64,000 nt of DNA from REEB52 sp964626905 (GTDB taxonomy: Bacteria > Chlamydiota > Chlamydiia > Chlamydiales > SM23-39): assembly GCA_964626905.1 (NCBI GenBank), contig CAZVHA010000003.1:62001-126000 (forward strand), read 5' to 3'. The position numbers were made by a program, and so were the translations under genes. The stretch's first letter is position 1. Each line of letters starts with the position of its first letter. Below are positions 8,160 to 16,213 of the stretch, piece by piece. A model generated the notes under the pieces. That model worked only from the letters and a program-made list of their open reading frames with translations, was not told the origin of the DNA and did not search any database.

Positions 8160-9260
8160 ATGCCAGCTCCAATGCATTGGATCAGACAAATCGGCGCTGA
8201 GATCCGAGAGCTCAATACCATTCCCCTCTTTGGCAATGCGCCCCCCTTTGAGTGGGACCAATTTTCAGCCAAGATCAAAGAGCGTTTAAGCGTATCGGAG
8301 ATCAAAATTGCTTGCAAAGATCAAGTGTGGCAGCAGGGCGCATCGATCAAGAAGGGATTTTCTTCTTCTTCTCATCTCTTATCGATCCAGATTGCCCCTC
8401 TCGGCAAGGTGTATTGGATGATGTCGAATGAAGATCTTTTGAAGTTAACTTCATTTTTGATGAGGCCCCATTCGAAACACAAATCTCCTTTTTCGACGGT
8501 TTTTCAAGAGGGGTTTTACCGCTTTATCGCGCTCAATGCGCTCGATCTCATGCAGGAGATGGCCCCCTTTGCAGGGCTCACTCTGCAGCTCCATCCTGAA
8601 GAAGAGCCGATAGAGAGGGCGTTTTGCATCGACATTGAAATCCACTTTGCCGAGAAAAGTTGTTGGGGAAGGCTCATTTTGCCGGAGGAGTTTCGCGCCA
8701 AGTGGATCCAACATTTTTCCCATCTCCCCCTGGAGTCGTTTTCGAAAGAAAAGGCCGAGCGCATTCCCATTGAACTGATTTTAAAGACCGGTTCAGTGAT
8801 CTTGCATCAGGAGGAGTGGGCCCGGTTGAAGGTGGGGGATTTTGTCCTTCTCGATCAAGGGAGTTACGATGCCCATAAGAGGACGGGGACCTGTCTTGTG
8901 ATGCTCCAATCCACTCCCCTGTTCAATGCAAAAATCAAGCAGGGCGGAGTTGAGATACTCGATTACGCATTTTATTACGAGGACAACATGGAAAAAAATG
9001 AATCGTTTCCCGAGGCAAAAGAAGCTCCTTCGGAGGGAGAGGTGGTCGCTATAAAGGAATTGCCCCTCTATGTGACGGTGGAGATTGCGCGGATGAAGAT
9101 GTCTCTTGGCTCTCTCATGAATCTTGCTCCGGGAAATACGCTTGAACTCCCCGTTCATCCAGACAACGCGGTCTCATTGACAGTGAACGGGAAGACAGTG
9201 GGAAGGGCAGAGCTCGTCCACTTAGGAGAACGACTGGGAGTGCGCATTTTAGAAATTTGA
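8160..9260 (+). CDS. sctQ: T3SS cytoplasmic ring (sorting platform) protein SctQ (CdsQ)
   Basis: A 366-residue soluble protein. The last 75 residues (about 290-366) are a SpoA domain of the FliN/YscQ type (LYVTVEIARMKMSLGSLMNLAPGNTLEL ... VGRAELVHLGERLGVRI, here quoted in parts). A less conserved SpoA-like region precedes it at about 200-280 (IPIELILKTGSVIL ... LKVGDFVLLD). It forms the pods of the cytosolic sorting platform. The ATG immediately follows the sctP TAG, with an AGGAGAAAGGAG ribosome site. Its stop codon overlaps the kinase ATG by one base. Confidence 0.92.
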   Translation: MPAPMHWIRQIGAEIRELNTIPLFGNAPPFEWDQFSAKIKERLSVSEIKIACKDQVWQQGASIKKGFSSSSHLLSIQIAPLGKVYWMMSNEDLLKLTSFLMRPHSKHKSPFSTVFQEGFYRFIALNALDLMQEMAPFAGLTLQLHPEEEPIERAFCIDIEIHFAEKSCWGRLILPEEFRAKWIQHFSHLPLESFSKEKAERIPIELILKTGSVILHQEEWARLKVGDFVLLDQGSYDAHKRTGTCLVMLQSTPLFNAKIKQGGVEILDYAFYYEDNMEKNESFPEAKEAPSEGEVVAIKELPLYVTVEIARMKMSLGSLMNLAPGNTLELPVHPDNAVSLTVNGKTVGRAELVHLGERLGVRILEI

Positions 9261-10738
9261 TGGAAGATTTCCACAAGCAAAAGACTCTTCCCGATCTCAA
9301 TCCGAGCGCATCGCACACAAAGCTGCCCAAACAGATCGGCCCTTACCCGATTGAGAGCCTGTTCAACAAGGGGGGGATGAGCCTTCTTTTCTTAGGGCTC
9401 CACCCTGAAACGCATGCGACGATCGCCATCAAAGTACTTCTTCCCAAATACTGCAAAAACAAAGAGCTTGCAGCCCGGTTTCTAAAAGAGGCTGAAATCA
9501 TCAAAATGACCCACCATCCAAACATCGTCCGCCTTTACGGCGAAGGGGAATGGGAAAAAGGGCTCTATATCGCGATGGAATTTATTCAGGGGATCTCGCT
9601 CAGACAATTCATCCAGCAAAAATCGCTGACTCGAAAAAGGGCGCTCGAAATCATTTTGCAAGTGGCCTATGCGTTGAGCCATCTCCACACCCATGGAATT
9701 GTCCACCGCGATCTCAAGCCTGAAAATATTTTGATTACAGAATCGGGCAATATTAAATTGATCGACTTTGGAATTGCCCAAGTGAAAACAGATCTCGGAG
9801 AGGAGAGGATCACGCAAAGAAAAAAAGTGATGGGAACGCCGATCTACATGAGCCCAGAACAAAAGGAAAACCCGAGTAGGGTCACTTTTTCATCCGACAT
9901 CTATTCGCTCGGCATCATCGCATATGAGCTCCTCTTAGGGAGATTGAGTCATGGAGTGATCCACCTTTCTCTTCTGCCAAAACGCTTACGCCCCATCATC
10001 GAAAAGGCGCTGCAAGAAAACCCAAAACAAAGATACTTAGACATCGTCGATCTAATTACCGACATTTCAGAAGGGCTCAATGCCTCAATAGGAGAGGAAA
10101 AAGGGGAAGATTTTGAAGATTTTTTCGACTCTTTTGAAAAGGCAAAAAACATTTTAATCCCCCCCAAAGCCCCCGAATGGCCCCAAATCAAGATCACACT
10201 TACCTCTCGAAAAGGGGCAAAATGGACTCCCCTTTCGGTCGATTTTTTCCACCTATCGCAAAACCGCTATGCGATTGTTTTGGCAGAAAGCGAAGGGATA
10301 TCGCTTTTGGAAATGGCCCTTTTTAAGGGGATGATGCACATCGCTCTCAAAAAAGAAAAGTCGCTCGCAAAAGCAATGGATGAGATGAATGAGATTCTTT
10401 TAAGAGAATTTCATTTTTCTTTGGGGCTCTCTTTATTTCTTTTATCTCCTGAAAAAGATCTGCTCTCCTTTATCTCGTGCGGCTATACAGACGGAATGCA
10501 TATCCCCGAGGAGAGCCTCCTCCCCCGCATTTTAACGACGCCCAATCCCCTTCTCGGCACTCCCCTGAAAACGCCCCCCTTGGAGACCTCCGATAATTGG
10601 GGCATCGGGGATACGCTCATTCTCCACTCCCGCGCTATTGAGCCGCCTCAAAGTGAATCGGATATTGCGAAAATGGGAGAACAGCTCTCTTTGAACCAGA
10701 AGAATGCAGTGGCCCTCACGATCAAACGCCTCTTCTAA
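9260..10738 (+). CDS. pkn5: Pkn5-like Ser/Thr kinase with C-terminal degenerate PPM/SpoIIE-like domain
   Basis: A 492-residue protein starting at the ATG at 9260; an in-frame TTG lies one codon upstream. Residues about 25-270 are a Hanks-type kinase: Lys in AIKVL near 58, HRDLKPEN with Asp near 151, and DFG at 169-171, followed by a GTPIYMSPEQ activation segment. The catalytic residues are intact. Residues about 310-480 resemble a PPM/SpoIIE phosphatase fold (YAIVLAESEGISL, LSLFLLSPEKDLLSF, NWGIGDTLILHS) but lack the expected metal-binding Asp residues. Synteny matches C. trachomatis pkn5 (CT673), next to cdsC. In this genome sctC is 7.5 kb away. Likely roles are phosphorylation of T3SS parts, possibly the SctD FHA ligands, or secretion into the host. 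Confidence 0.88.
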   Translation: MEDFHKQKTLPDLNPSASHTKLPKQIGPYPIESLFNKGGMSLLFLGLHPETHATIAIKVLLPKYCKNKELAARFLKEAEIIKMTHHPNIVRLYGEGEWEKGLYIAMEFIQGISLRQFIQQKSLTRKRALEIILQVAYALSHLHTHGIVHRDLKPENILITESGNIKLIDFGIAQVKTDLGEERITQRKKVMGTPIYMSPEQKENPSRVTFSSDIYSLGIIAYELLLGRLSHGVIHLSLLPKRLRPIIEKALQENPKQRYLDIVDLITDISEGLNASIGEEKGEDFEDFFDSFEKAKNILIPPKAPEWPQIKITLTSRKGAKWTPLSVDFFHLSQNRYAIVLAESEGISLLEMALFKGMMHIALKKEKSLAKAMDEMNEILLREFHFSLGLSLFLLSPEKDLLSFISCGYTDGMHIPEESLLPRILTTPNPLLGTPLKTPPLETSDNWGIGDTLILHSRAIEPPQSESDIAKMGEQLSLNQKNAVALTIKRLF

Positions 10739-10751
10739 TATTCATATCCGA
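10739..10751. repeat. 13-bp direct repeat, left flank of glycosyl/methyltransferase insertion
   Basis: TATTCATATCCGA occurs here directly after the pkn5 stop codon and again at 18181-18193 in the same orientation, shortly before sctC. The two copies bracket the whole non-T3SS block. They could mark an insertion junction, or be coincidental in AT-rich DNA. Confidence 0.5.
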
Positions 10752-10767
10752 CTTCAGAACAAACATT

Positions 10768-10938
10768 GAACCTATCCGAATAAAAATATTTCGTCGCTTT
10801 TTTTAGACTTTTTGGCAAATTTTCGATTCATTGGGTGGGGGTTAATATGCGGAAGTGGATATGACCCCCACCCAATGAATCGAAAATTTGCCAAAAAGTC
10901 TAAAAAAAGCGACGAAATATTTTTATTCGGATAGGTTC
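10768..10938. repeat. Perfect 75-bp-arm palindromic element C
   Basis: Left arm 10768-10842 and right arm 10864-10938 are exact reverse complements over 75 bases, with a 21-base loop. No coding capacity is apparent. It lies between pkn5 and the first insertion gene. It would form a very stable RNA hairpin and could stop transcription in both directions. A perfect match over this length means it is recent or maintained by gene conversion. Confidence 0.9.
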
Positions 10939-11035
10939 TTCTACAAGCGACAACTTTGGCGCTACAGGGATTAAAAAATGTTTGCCTTTAACTAAGCTTT
11001 TTACTAGACTACAGCCTTTCACCAAGGGAAAACAT

Positions 11036-11782
11036 ATGAATAGATGGATAAAGAAATGCAACCTGCTCTTTCTCGGTTTACTCACAAATTCTAGCATGCT
11101 TTTAGCGGATTGGGATCCTAAAGAATGCTTTTTTGACAAGGATCTTTCTATTCTTGAAGAAGAAGGGTTTACAAAGCTGAAAACTACAGTCATCGACCAC
11201 TTGAAGGATAGTTGGTGCTCAAAAGAAAAGGCTAGCCTTTTAATGGATTTAATTCTGATAGAACAGCCTGCAGTCTGTGTAGAAGTGGGAGCGTTTACGG
11301 GATCTTCTTCCTTGCCGATAGCCACAGCTCTTAGTTTGTTACAGAAAGGAACTTTATATGCCGTCGATGCTTGGTCAAATAATGACGCTGTGCAGTATTT
11401 GGTAGACGATGATCCGAATAAAGACTGGTGGTCAAAGGTAGATATGGACGCTGTTTTCAATATATTTCAAGAGATGATAGATACATGGAAATTGACGGCC
11501 TACTGTAAGCCCGTTAAACAACCTTCCGATCAGGCTATTCGAGATTTTGATCAGATCGATTTTTTACATCTGGATGGCGACTATTCAGAAATCGGATCGC
11601 TTCGCGATGTCGAACTTTATCTTCCAAAAGTAAAGTCAGGTGGCTACATTTTGTTTTCAAATCTGTATGTAATGGTGAAGGGAAAACAACCTAAGCAGAA
11701 AGCATTTTGCGCTTTATTTGAATCTTGTGAAATGGTCTGCGGAATTGATCGCGATAACGCTATTTTATTTAGAAAGAACTGA
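11036..11782 (+). CDS. Exported class I SAM methyltransferase (methyltransferase 24 type)
   Basis: The protein is 248 residues from the ATG at 11036, chosen because AAGGGA precedes it and a signal peptide follows directly. Residues 1-25 (basic start, then LLFLGLLTNSSMLLA) look like a Sec signal. The rest is a Rossmann methyltransferase: SAM-binding VCVEVGAFTGSSS near 80-95, acidic LYAVDAWS, and IDFLHLDGDYSE near 175, typical of the Methyltransf_24 family acting on sugars or small molecules. It opens a + strand four-gene block. An exported SAM enzyme is odd because SAM is cytosolic. AT-rich composition differs from the T3SS genes. Confidence 0.75.
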   Translation: MNRWIKKCNLLFLGLLTNSSMLLADWDPKECFFDKDLSILEEEGFTKLKTTVIDHLKDSWCSKEKASLLMDLILIEQPAVCVEVGAFTGSSSLPIATALSLLQKGTLYAVDAWSNNDAVQYLVDDDPNKDWWSKVDMDAVFNIFQEMIDTWKLTAYCKPVKQPSDQAIRDFDQIDFLHLDGDYSEIGSLRDVELYLPKVKSGGYILFSNLYVMVKGKQPKQKAFCALFESCEMVCGIDRDNAILFRKN

Positions 11783-11800
11783 ACTTACAAGAGGAAAACA

Positions 11801-12649
11801 GTGTTTTATAGTGTGATTTGTCTATTATCTGTGGTGGTCTGTGTTCTAGGTTTTTCCAGAGAGAGTATCACAGGATTTTATGCTGGATATTTGGAAGTTT
11901 GTCGAAAAGCCGCGGAGGACTCTTTTTTCTTAGAGAACTTCAGATCAATGACCCCCTATCGGATCGCCTTTGAAATTGACGAAGGAGAACCCTTTGCGCA
12001 GTACATACGCAATCGATGGAAATATCTTCAAGGGGATTTGGAAGATTTTAGAATGCTGGATAAGATGGGAAATGCACCCACAGAAAATTACGAAGGCCTT
12101 GGCCTATTTTCTGCGACAACATTACGGTATATTTTTCATGCGGATCAGATCAAAATCCATTTGAACTTGCCTCAAGGAGCAAAGATTGTCGAAATAGGGG
12201 CAGGGTTTGGTGGTCAGGCTTATGTTTTGCGAAAATTTTGCCCTTTTTCTAAATATTACATTTATGATTTGCCAGAAGTCGAGGAATTAATTGCAAAAGT
12301 AATGACCGTTTTGGGTGTGCAAAATGTCCATTGTTTGCCAATTGAGGTGGATTTACCTGAAGAAAAAATAGACCTTTTCATCAGTAACTATGCTTTTTCG
12401 GAATGTGATCGAGAAATGCAGCTGCATTATTTCGAAAAAGTCATTAAAAAGGCTCAAAGAGGATACATGATTTATAACCAGCTTGCTACTATAGACTGCG
12501 GGGTAGATTCGATTCCTCTCGGGGAATTTGTCTCTTTGCTAAAGGAAATAGGCTGTAAGCCAAAAGTATTCAGTGAATTTTTTTCAGGAGCAGGGAACTC
12601 TGTTATTCTATGGGACAAAACCAAAGATAGGAAAGAAGGTCAAAAATGA
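11801..12649 (+). CDS. Exported putative sugar O-methyltransferase
   Basis: A 282-residue protein starting at GTG 11801 with an AGAGGAAA ribosome site. Residues 1-19 (MFYSVICLLSVVVCVLGFS) form a hydrophobic signal-like segment. Residues about 30-270 match the pattern of the putative sugar O-methyltransferase family: motif I IVEIGAGFGGQAYVL near 128-142, then YYIYDLPEV, DLFISNYAFSE and YMIYNQ. Such enzymes usually methylate glycan chains or nucleotide sugars. It is coupled to the next gene by ATGA overlap. Substrate is unknown. Confidence 0.75.
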   Translation: MFYSVICLLSVVVCVLGFSRESITGFYAGYLEVCRKAAEDSFFLENFRSMTPYRIAFEIDEGEPFAQYIRNRWKYLQGDLEDFRMLDKMGNAPTENYEGLGLFSATTLRYIFHADQIKIHLNLPQGAKIVEIGAGFGGQAYVLRKFCPFSKYYIYDLPEVEELIAKVMTVLGVQNVHCLPIEVDLPEEKIDLFISNYAFSECDREMQLHYFEKVIKKAQRGYMIYNQLATIDCGVDSIPLGEFVSLLKEIGCKPKVFSEFFSGAGNSVILWDKTKDRKEGQK

Positions 12650-13431
12650 AGGGGAAAGAAATTGCGCTGTCAGTTTTTTTGTTTAGCTGTTGTGCTGCAC
12701 TGTTACCTCCTCCTCCCTGCCAAATACCCCCTGATTTAATCGAACACTTTACAATGCAAGAAAAGGTGCCTTATTACTATTGGTGTATTAATGATGCATA
12801 TTCCAGTGATACTCCTCTTTTTTATTCAACTAAAGAAATCGACGACAATATTGAGGAAAAAATACAAAAAAACATATGTGGCTACTATATCGAGACTGAT
12901 ATATGGCTTTATCAGGCTTTAAAAAAATACCCAATTGAGGGTAAAGACATTGTAATTATTGGTTCCACAACTCCCTGGTATGAAAGTGTTGTTATTGCAT
13001 ATGGAGGACATCCTTTTACTATTGATTACAACCCCATTGTCTCTGATGATCCCCGGATACATACTATGACCGTCGATGAGTATAACAAAAATCCAAGGAA
13101 ATTCGATGTACTGTTATCTATTTCAAGTATTGAACATGATGGGTTAGGAAGGTATGGTGATCCTATCAACCCCAATGCTGATTTGGAGTTCATGACTACA
13201 GCAAAGCAGTTTCTAAAAGAAGGGGGGATGATGATATTTGCCGTTCCCGTAGGAAGAGATGCGTTGATTTGGAATGCTTGTCGCATTTATGGACCTTTAA
13301 GGTTTCCGCTTCTCTTAAAAGAATGGGATATAATCGATTCTTTTGGATTCTCTGGCATAGAACTAGGAGCCGGAAACTTGTTTAATTATACCTATCAACC
13401 TATTTTTTGCCTAACCCCCAAGGTCCAATGA
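12646..13431 (+). CDS. Exported DUF268-family protein (methyltransferase-like)
   Basis: A 261-residue protein with a signal-like start (LSVFLFSCCAALLPPPP, residues about 8-25). The conserved DUF268 block is clear: IIGSTTPWYESVVIAYGGH near 105-123, ITIDYNP-like, LLSISSIEHDGLGRYGDP near 161-178 and GGMMIFAVPVG near 197. DUF268 proteins resemble SAM methyltransferases and are often found in glycan loci. Its ATG overlaps the upstream stop and its TGA overlaps the ATG of the GT10 gene. The Cys pair after the hydrophobic stretch is not a clear lipobox. Confidence 0.75.
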   Translation: MKGKEIALSVFLFSCCAALLPPPPCQIPPDLIEHFTMQEKVPYYYWCINDAYSSDTPLFYSTKEIDDNIEEKIQKNICGYYIETDIWLYQALKKYPIEGKDIVIIGSTTPWYESVVIAYGGHPFTIDYNPIVSDDPRIHTMTVDEYNKNPRKFDVLLSISSIEHDGLGRYGDPINPNADLEFMTTAKQFLKEGGMMIFAVPVGRDALIWNACRIYGPLRFPLLLKEWDIIDSFGFSGIELGAGNLFNYTYQPIFCLTPKVQ

Positions 13432-14354
13432 TGAAAAAAATCGCTTTGTTTTGTTTTCTTTCTTTGTACGCAGAGAAAATAGATATCATTGCAAACTTCG
13501 ATTTCGATGAAATTTCTCCTAGAGCGAAAATAGCTCAGGAAACAGGATTTGAGTTACGGTCCCTTCGCCACAGTGGTTTTGAAAATTACATGCAATCATT
13601 TTATACACCTGATGTTAAAAAAATTTTTCTGATGAATGATGTTTGGCCAGCCGCGGACGTGGCTAAATTGCCCAAAGAAAAACTGGTTCTTTTTTCATGG
13701 GAACCAGGGCTACCCAGAGAAGATTATTGTGACCTATTTTCACGTGTTTATACTCTCCATGATGTCGTTTTAGATGGAGTAAGATATTTCAAATTTTACT
13801 ATCCCACTCTGCGTCCCACCTCCTCTCCTCTTCTCCCATTTGAAGAAAGGCAGCTATGCACTATGGTTGCTTCGTGTGCCAGAGACGATCGAATTAAAAT
13901 CATTAAGTTTTTCGAAACAAAACCCGTTGAAGACTTTGCATTTTACGGATTTATCCCTCTGATCCCAAGCGACAGATACCGCGGCACAATTGCTGGAGTG
14001 CCTTGGAGTCCAGAGAAAGTTGCGTTGTTGCAACAGTACCGTTTCTGCATTTGCTTTGAGGGGTGTTCTTGCTCTGGTTTTATCACAGAGAAAATCTTTG
14101 TCTGTTTTACTGCTGGATGTATACCTATCTATTGGGGCGCGCCAAACATAGAGGAGTATATTCCCAAAGACTGCTTCATTAGCTATGATGATTTTGAAAG
14201 TGATGAACATCTCTATCATTTTCTCAAAACGATGTCAAAGGAAACCTATCAACAATATCTCAACAATATTCTTTCTTTTTTGCAGACTAAACAGGCCCAT
14301 CTCTTTTCTCAGGAGCATTTGAGCGAAATTATTTACGAAGCGGCTACACATTAG
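13428..14354 (+). CDS. Exported GT10 alpha-1,3/4-fucosyltransferase
   Basis: A 308-residue protein from tandem ATG codons at 13428/13431. A short hydrophobic start (KKIALFCFLSLYAEK) precedes the enzyme. The C-terminal half carries the GT10 signature: RFCICFEGCSCSGFITEK near 206-223, then GCIPIYWGAPNIEEYIP and CFISYDDFES. GT10 enzymes transfer fucose from GDP-fucose to GlcNAc, forming Lewis-type structures. The usual FENS of the signature reads FEGC here. It is the last gene of the + strand block and converges on the GT11 gene. Confidence 0.85.
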   Translation: MMKKIALFCFLSLYAEKIDIIANFDFDEISPRAKIAQETGFELRSLRHSGFENYMQSFYTPDVKKIFLMNDVWPAADVAKLPKEKLVLFSWEPGLPREDYCDLFSRVYTLHDVVLDGVRYFKFYYPTLRPTSSPLLPFEERQLCTMVASCARDDRIKIIKFFETKPVEDFAFYGFIPLIPSDRYRGTIAGVPWSPEKVALLQQYRFCICFEGCSCSGFITEKIFVCFTAGCIPIYWGAPNIEEYIPKDCFISYDDFESDEHLYHFLKTMSKETYQQYLNNILSFLQTKQAHLFSQEHLSEIIYEAATH

Positions 14355-14360
14355 AGAGTG

Positions 14361-14388
14361 CTACAAAGGAGGGTTCGTCGCTTTGTAG
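14361..14388. terminator. Hairpin between convergent blocks
   Basis: CTACAAAG (14361-14368) and CTTTGTAG (14381-14388) form an 8-bp stem between the ends of the GT10 and GT11 genes. There is no clear U-tract, so it is at best a weak bidirectional terminator. Confidence 0.35.
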
Positions 14389-14405
14389 ACACCTTCTTAG
14401 AAGTG

Positions 14406-15248
14406 TTATTTTACCAAAGAAGGATCAATCCGTTCTGCTTCAATCTGAATCCAGTTTTCTGGACGAAGGTCGGTAGTATCATATCCAGACCAGTGTCGAG
14501 GGCACACAACAATCTTATTCGGGTTCTTATTGAGATATGCACTCCACCATCCAAATGTGGAATTGGTGATGATATTATGCTTACAAAGCGATAATATATA
14601 AAAATCGATATAGGAAGGGGTATTTTCAAGAAAGATGACATTCCTTCCTTCTATCGGCATTTCTCTCTTAGCAAATTCGATGCGATTGCTGCTCACAATA
14701 AAAACAGAAGTGTCTGGAAAGAGCGCCATTGCTTTTTGTAGATAATCCCTACCATATTGAGGATAAGTATAAGGGTCTTCAAAATAATAACGAATCTGTA
14801 TTCCCACCGTGTTCGGCTGATTGATTACCTCTCCATATCTTCTTTGAATGAGGCGTAGATCAACAGGAGTAGGCGCGAATAACGAGATCAGTCTTTCTCG
14901 ATAATGATCAAAGTATCGCCAAGATTGGAGGTATCCCACAACCTTCATATTGGGTTGATAGGGAATAGGATGGTAACGCATGCTTGGCTCTCTCCATTCG
15001 AAAGAGATAGCTTCTGATGGCGGAACAGCCCTGCATCTCGAAAAATAGTGCTGGTACAAAGTAGGAAAACAATTTAACTGAGGAAAAAATGGTTCAGCAC
15101 CATTATCCCAAGCAAGAGCACTCGTCACAGCAATTTGAAAAAAATTATTTCCTGACTGCCCTAGCAGCTCTCCTATGACGTAAGGTGCATTTGCTATAAG
15201 AGAATGGGAAATAAGTATTAAAAATCCAATTATTTTTTTTATTGCCAT
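14406..15248 (-). CDS. Exported GT11-like alpha-1,2-fucosyltransferase
   Basis: A 280-residue protein. Residues 1-20 (IKKIIGFLILISHSLIANA) form a signal peptide. GT11 features are GELLGQSGNNFFQIAVTSALA near 26-46 (usual GNQLFQ), VGIQIRYY near 146 (usual HIRRGDY) and NSTFGWWSAYLN near 238. The family transfers fucose in alpha-1,2 linkage. The catalytic HxRRGD-type motif is degenerate, so donor or acceptor may differ from blood-group-type enzymes. It overlaps the end of the upstream GT92 gene by 10 bases. Confidence 0.78.
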   Translation of the reverse strand: MAIKKIIGFLILISHSLIANAPYVIGELLGQSGNNFFQIAVTSALAWDNGAEPFFPQLNCFPTLYQHYFSRCRAVPPSEAISFEWREPSMRYHPIPYQPNMKVVGYLQSWRYFDHYRERLISLFAPTPVDLRLIQRRYGEVINQPNTVGIQIRYYFEDPYTYPQYGRDYLQKAMALFPDTSVFIVSSNRIEFAKREMPIEGRNVIFLENTPSYIDFYILSLCKHNIITNSTFGWWSAYLNKNPNKIVVCPRHWSGYDTTDLRPENWIQIEAERIDPSLVK

Positions 15249-16165
15249 AAATTACTATTTTCTGGATAATTCTTTTTGACGAAGTTAACTAACGAATAGT
15301 CTTTAATTAAAGAAAAATCGTGGTTATGTTCGAGCAGTAACTTTTCATCTACAATTTTGTATCCATTATATCCTTTTCTTGCTCTTTCTAAACGAACATT
15401 CTGAAAATAGTTTTCATCTCTCATCACGTAATGATTAATTCTAATAAATTTTGTGTGCGCATATCCATCTGTTTTGAGATCCCATCCTTCTATAGGCGGC
15501 ATTTCTTGACCGTCTCCATTGAAGTATTTTGCTCCCTCTTTTAAAAGACAAAAATGGGGGTTCCAGAACATGTCTTTTTCTGGAACATTTGCAAATTCAG
15601 GACGTACTATTGATTTTCCTACACAATTTCTTGAGTGATTCTGCAATGAGCACGCTACGAGATCAAATAGAATGGGCTGCCCCTTCGTTAAATAAGTCCC
15701 CCCGGTTCCAAAACAACGCCAATTTGCGTAAACTGCTTGTGCATTTGGAAAATATTTATCCAAGCAGTCTGGAAGAGAAGAGCCTTTCATTGGGAGAATA
15801 AATTCATCGAGGTCAATAAAAGCCACCCACTTTGCTTTTCCGACAGCTTTATTAACCCCATCCCGAAAGGCTTCTCCTTGAGCTCCTGTATAGCCCACAG
15901 GACTGGGAATAGGCCAGTCAAACACCTCCACGACCCCTTCATCCATATAAGGTTGTAAGATTTCTTTCCATTGATCGGAGCTCCGGTCATTATACATCCA
16001 GAAATGGTCAACGCCAATCATTCGATGATATTCAATCCATTCTTTTAAATAATCCCCTTCATTATGAAACATAGTAACAACCAACACTTCATAGGGGTAT
16101 GAAAAAAGACTCGATGATATAAAACTCAAAAAGAATAAACATATAGATCGATATAAATTTGTCAT
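15239..16165 (-). CDS. Exported GT92-family glycosyltransferase, copy 1
   Basis: A 308-residue protein. Residues 1-23 (ICLFFLSFISSSLFS) are signal-like. The GT92 (DUF23) fold is indicated by VVTMFHNEGDYLKEWIEYHR near 29-48, DHFWMYNDRSSD near 53-64 and the metal-binding FIDLDEFILP near 117-126. A HNDP-like C-terminal block (RINHYVMRDENYF) follows. Eukaryotic GT92 enzymes add galactose to fucose or N-glycan cores; bacterial members act in polysaccharide synthesis. About 47 bases separate it from its tandem paralogue, and both are preceded by a GAGGTTAT ribosome region. Confidence 0.82.
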   Translation of the reverse strand: MTNLYRSICLFFLSFISSSLFSYPYEVLVVTMFHNEGDYLKEWIEYHRMIGVDHFWMYNDRSSDQWKEILQPYMDEGVVEVFDWPIPSPVGYTGAQGEAFRDGVNKAVGKAKWVAFIDLDEFILPMKGSSLPDCLDKYFPNAQAVYANWRCFGTGGTYLTKGQPILFDLVACSLQNHSRNCVGKSIVRPEFANVPEKDMFWNPHFCLLKEGAKYFNGDGQEMPPIEGWDLKTDGYAHTKFIRINHYVMRDENYFQNVRLERARKGYNGYKIVDEKLLLEHNHDFSLIKDYSLVNFVKKNYPENSNLWQ

Positions 16166-16213
16166 GAAATAACCTCACTAACGCTCTTATTGAGCCATTT
16201 TTTCCTGGTACTA

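Noticed and set aside
10982..11035. Upstream TTG start for the first methyltransferase
   Set aside because: No ribosome site; the ATG at 11036 has one and is directly followed by a signal peptide.
14381..14393. CTTTGTAGACACC also found at 23561-23573
   Set aside because: A 13-base match between two intergenic sites without further similarity; too little to define an element.
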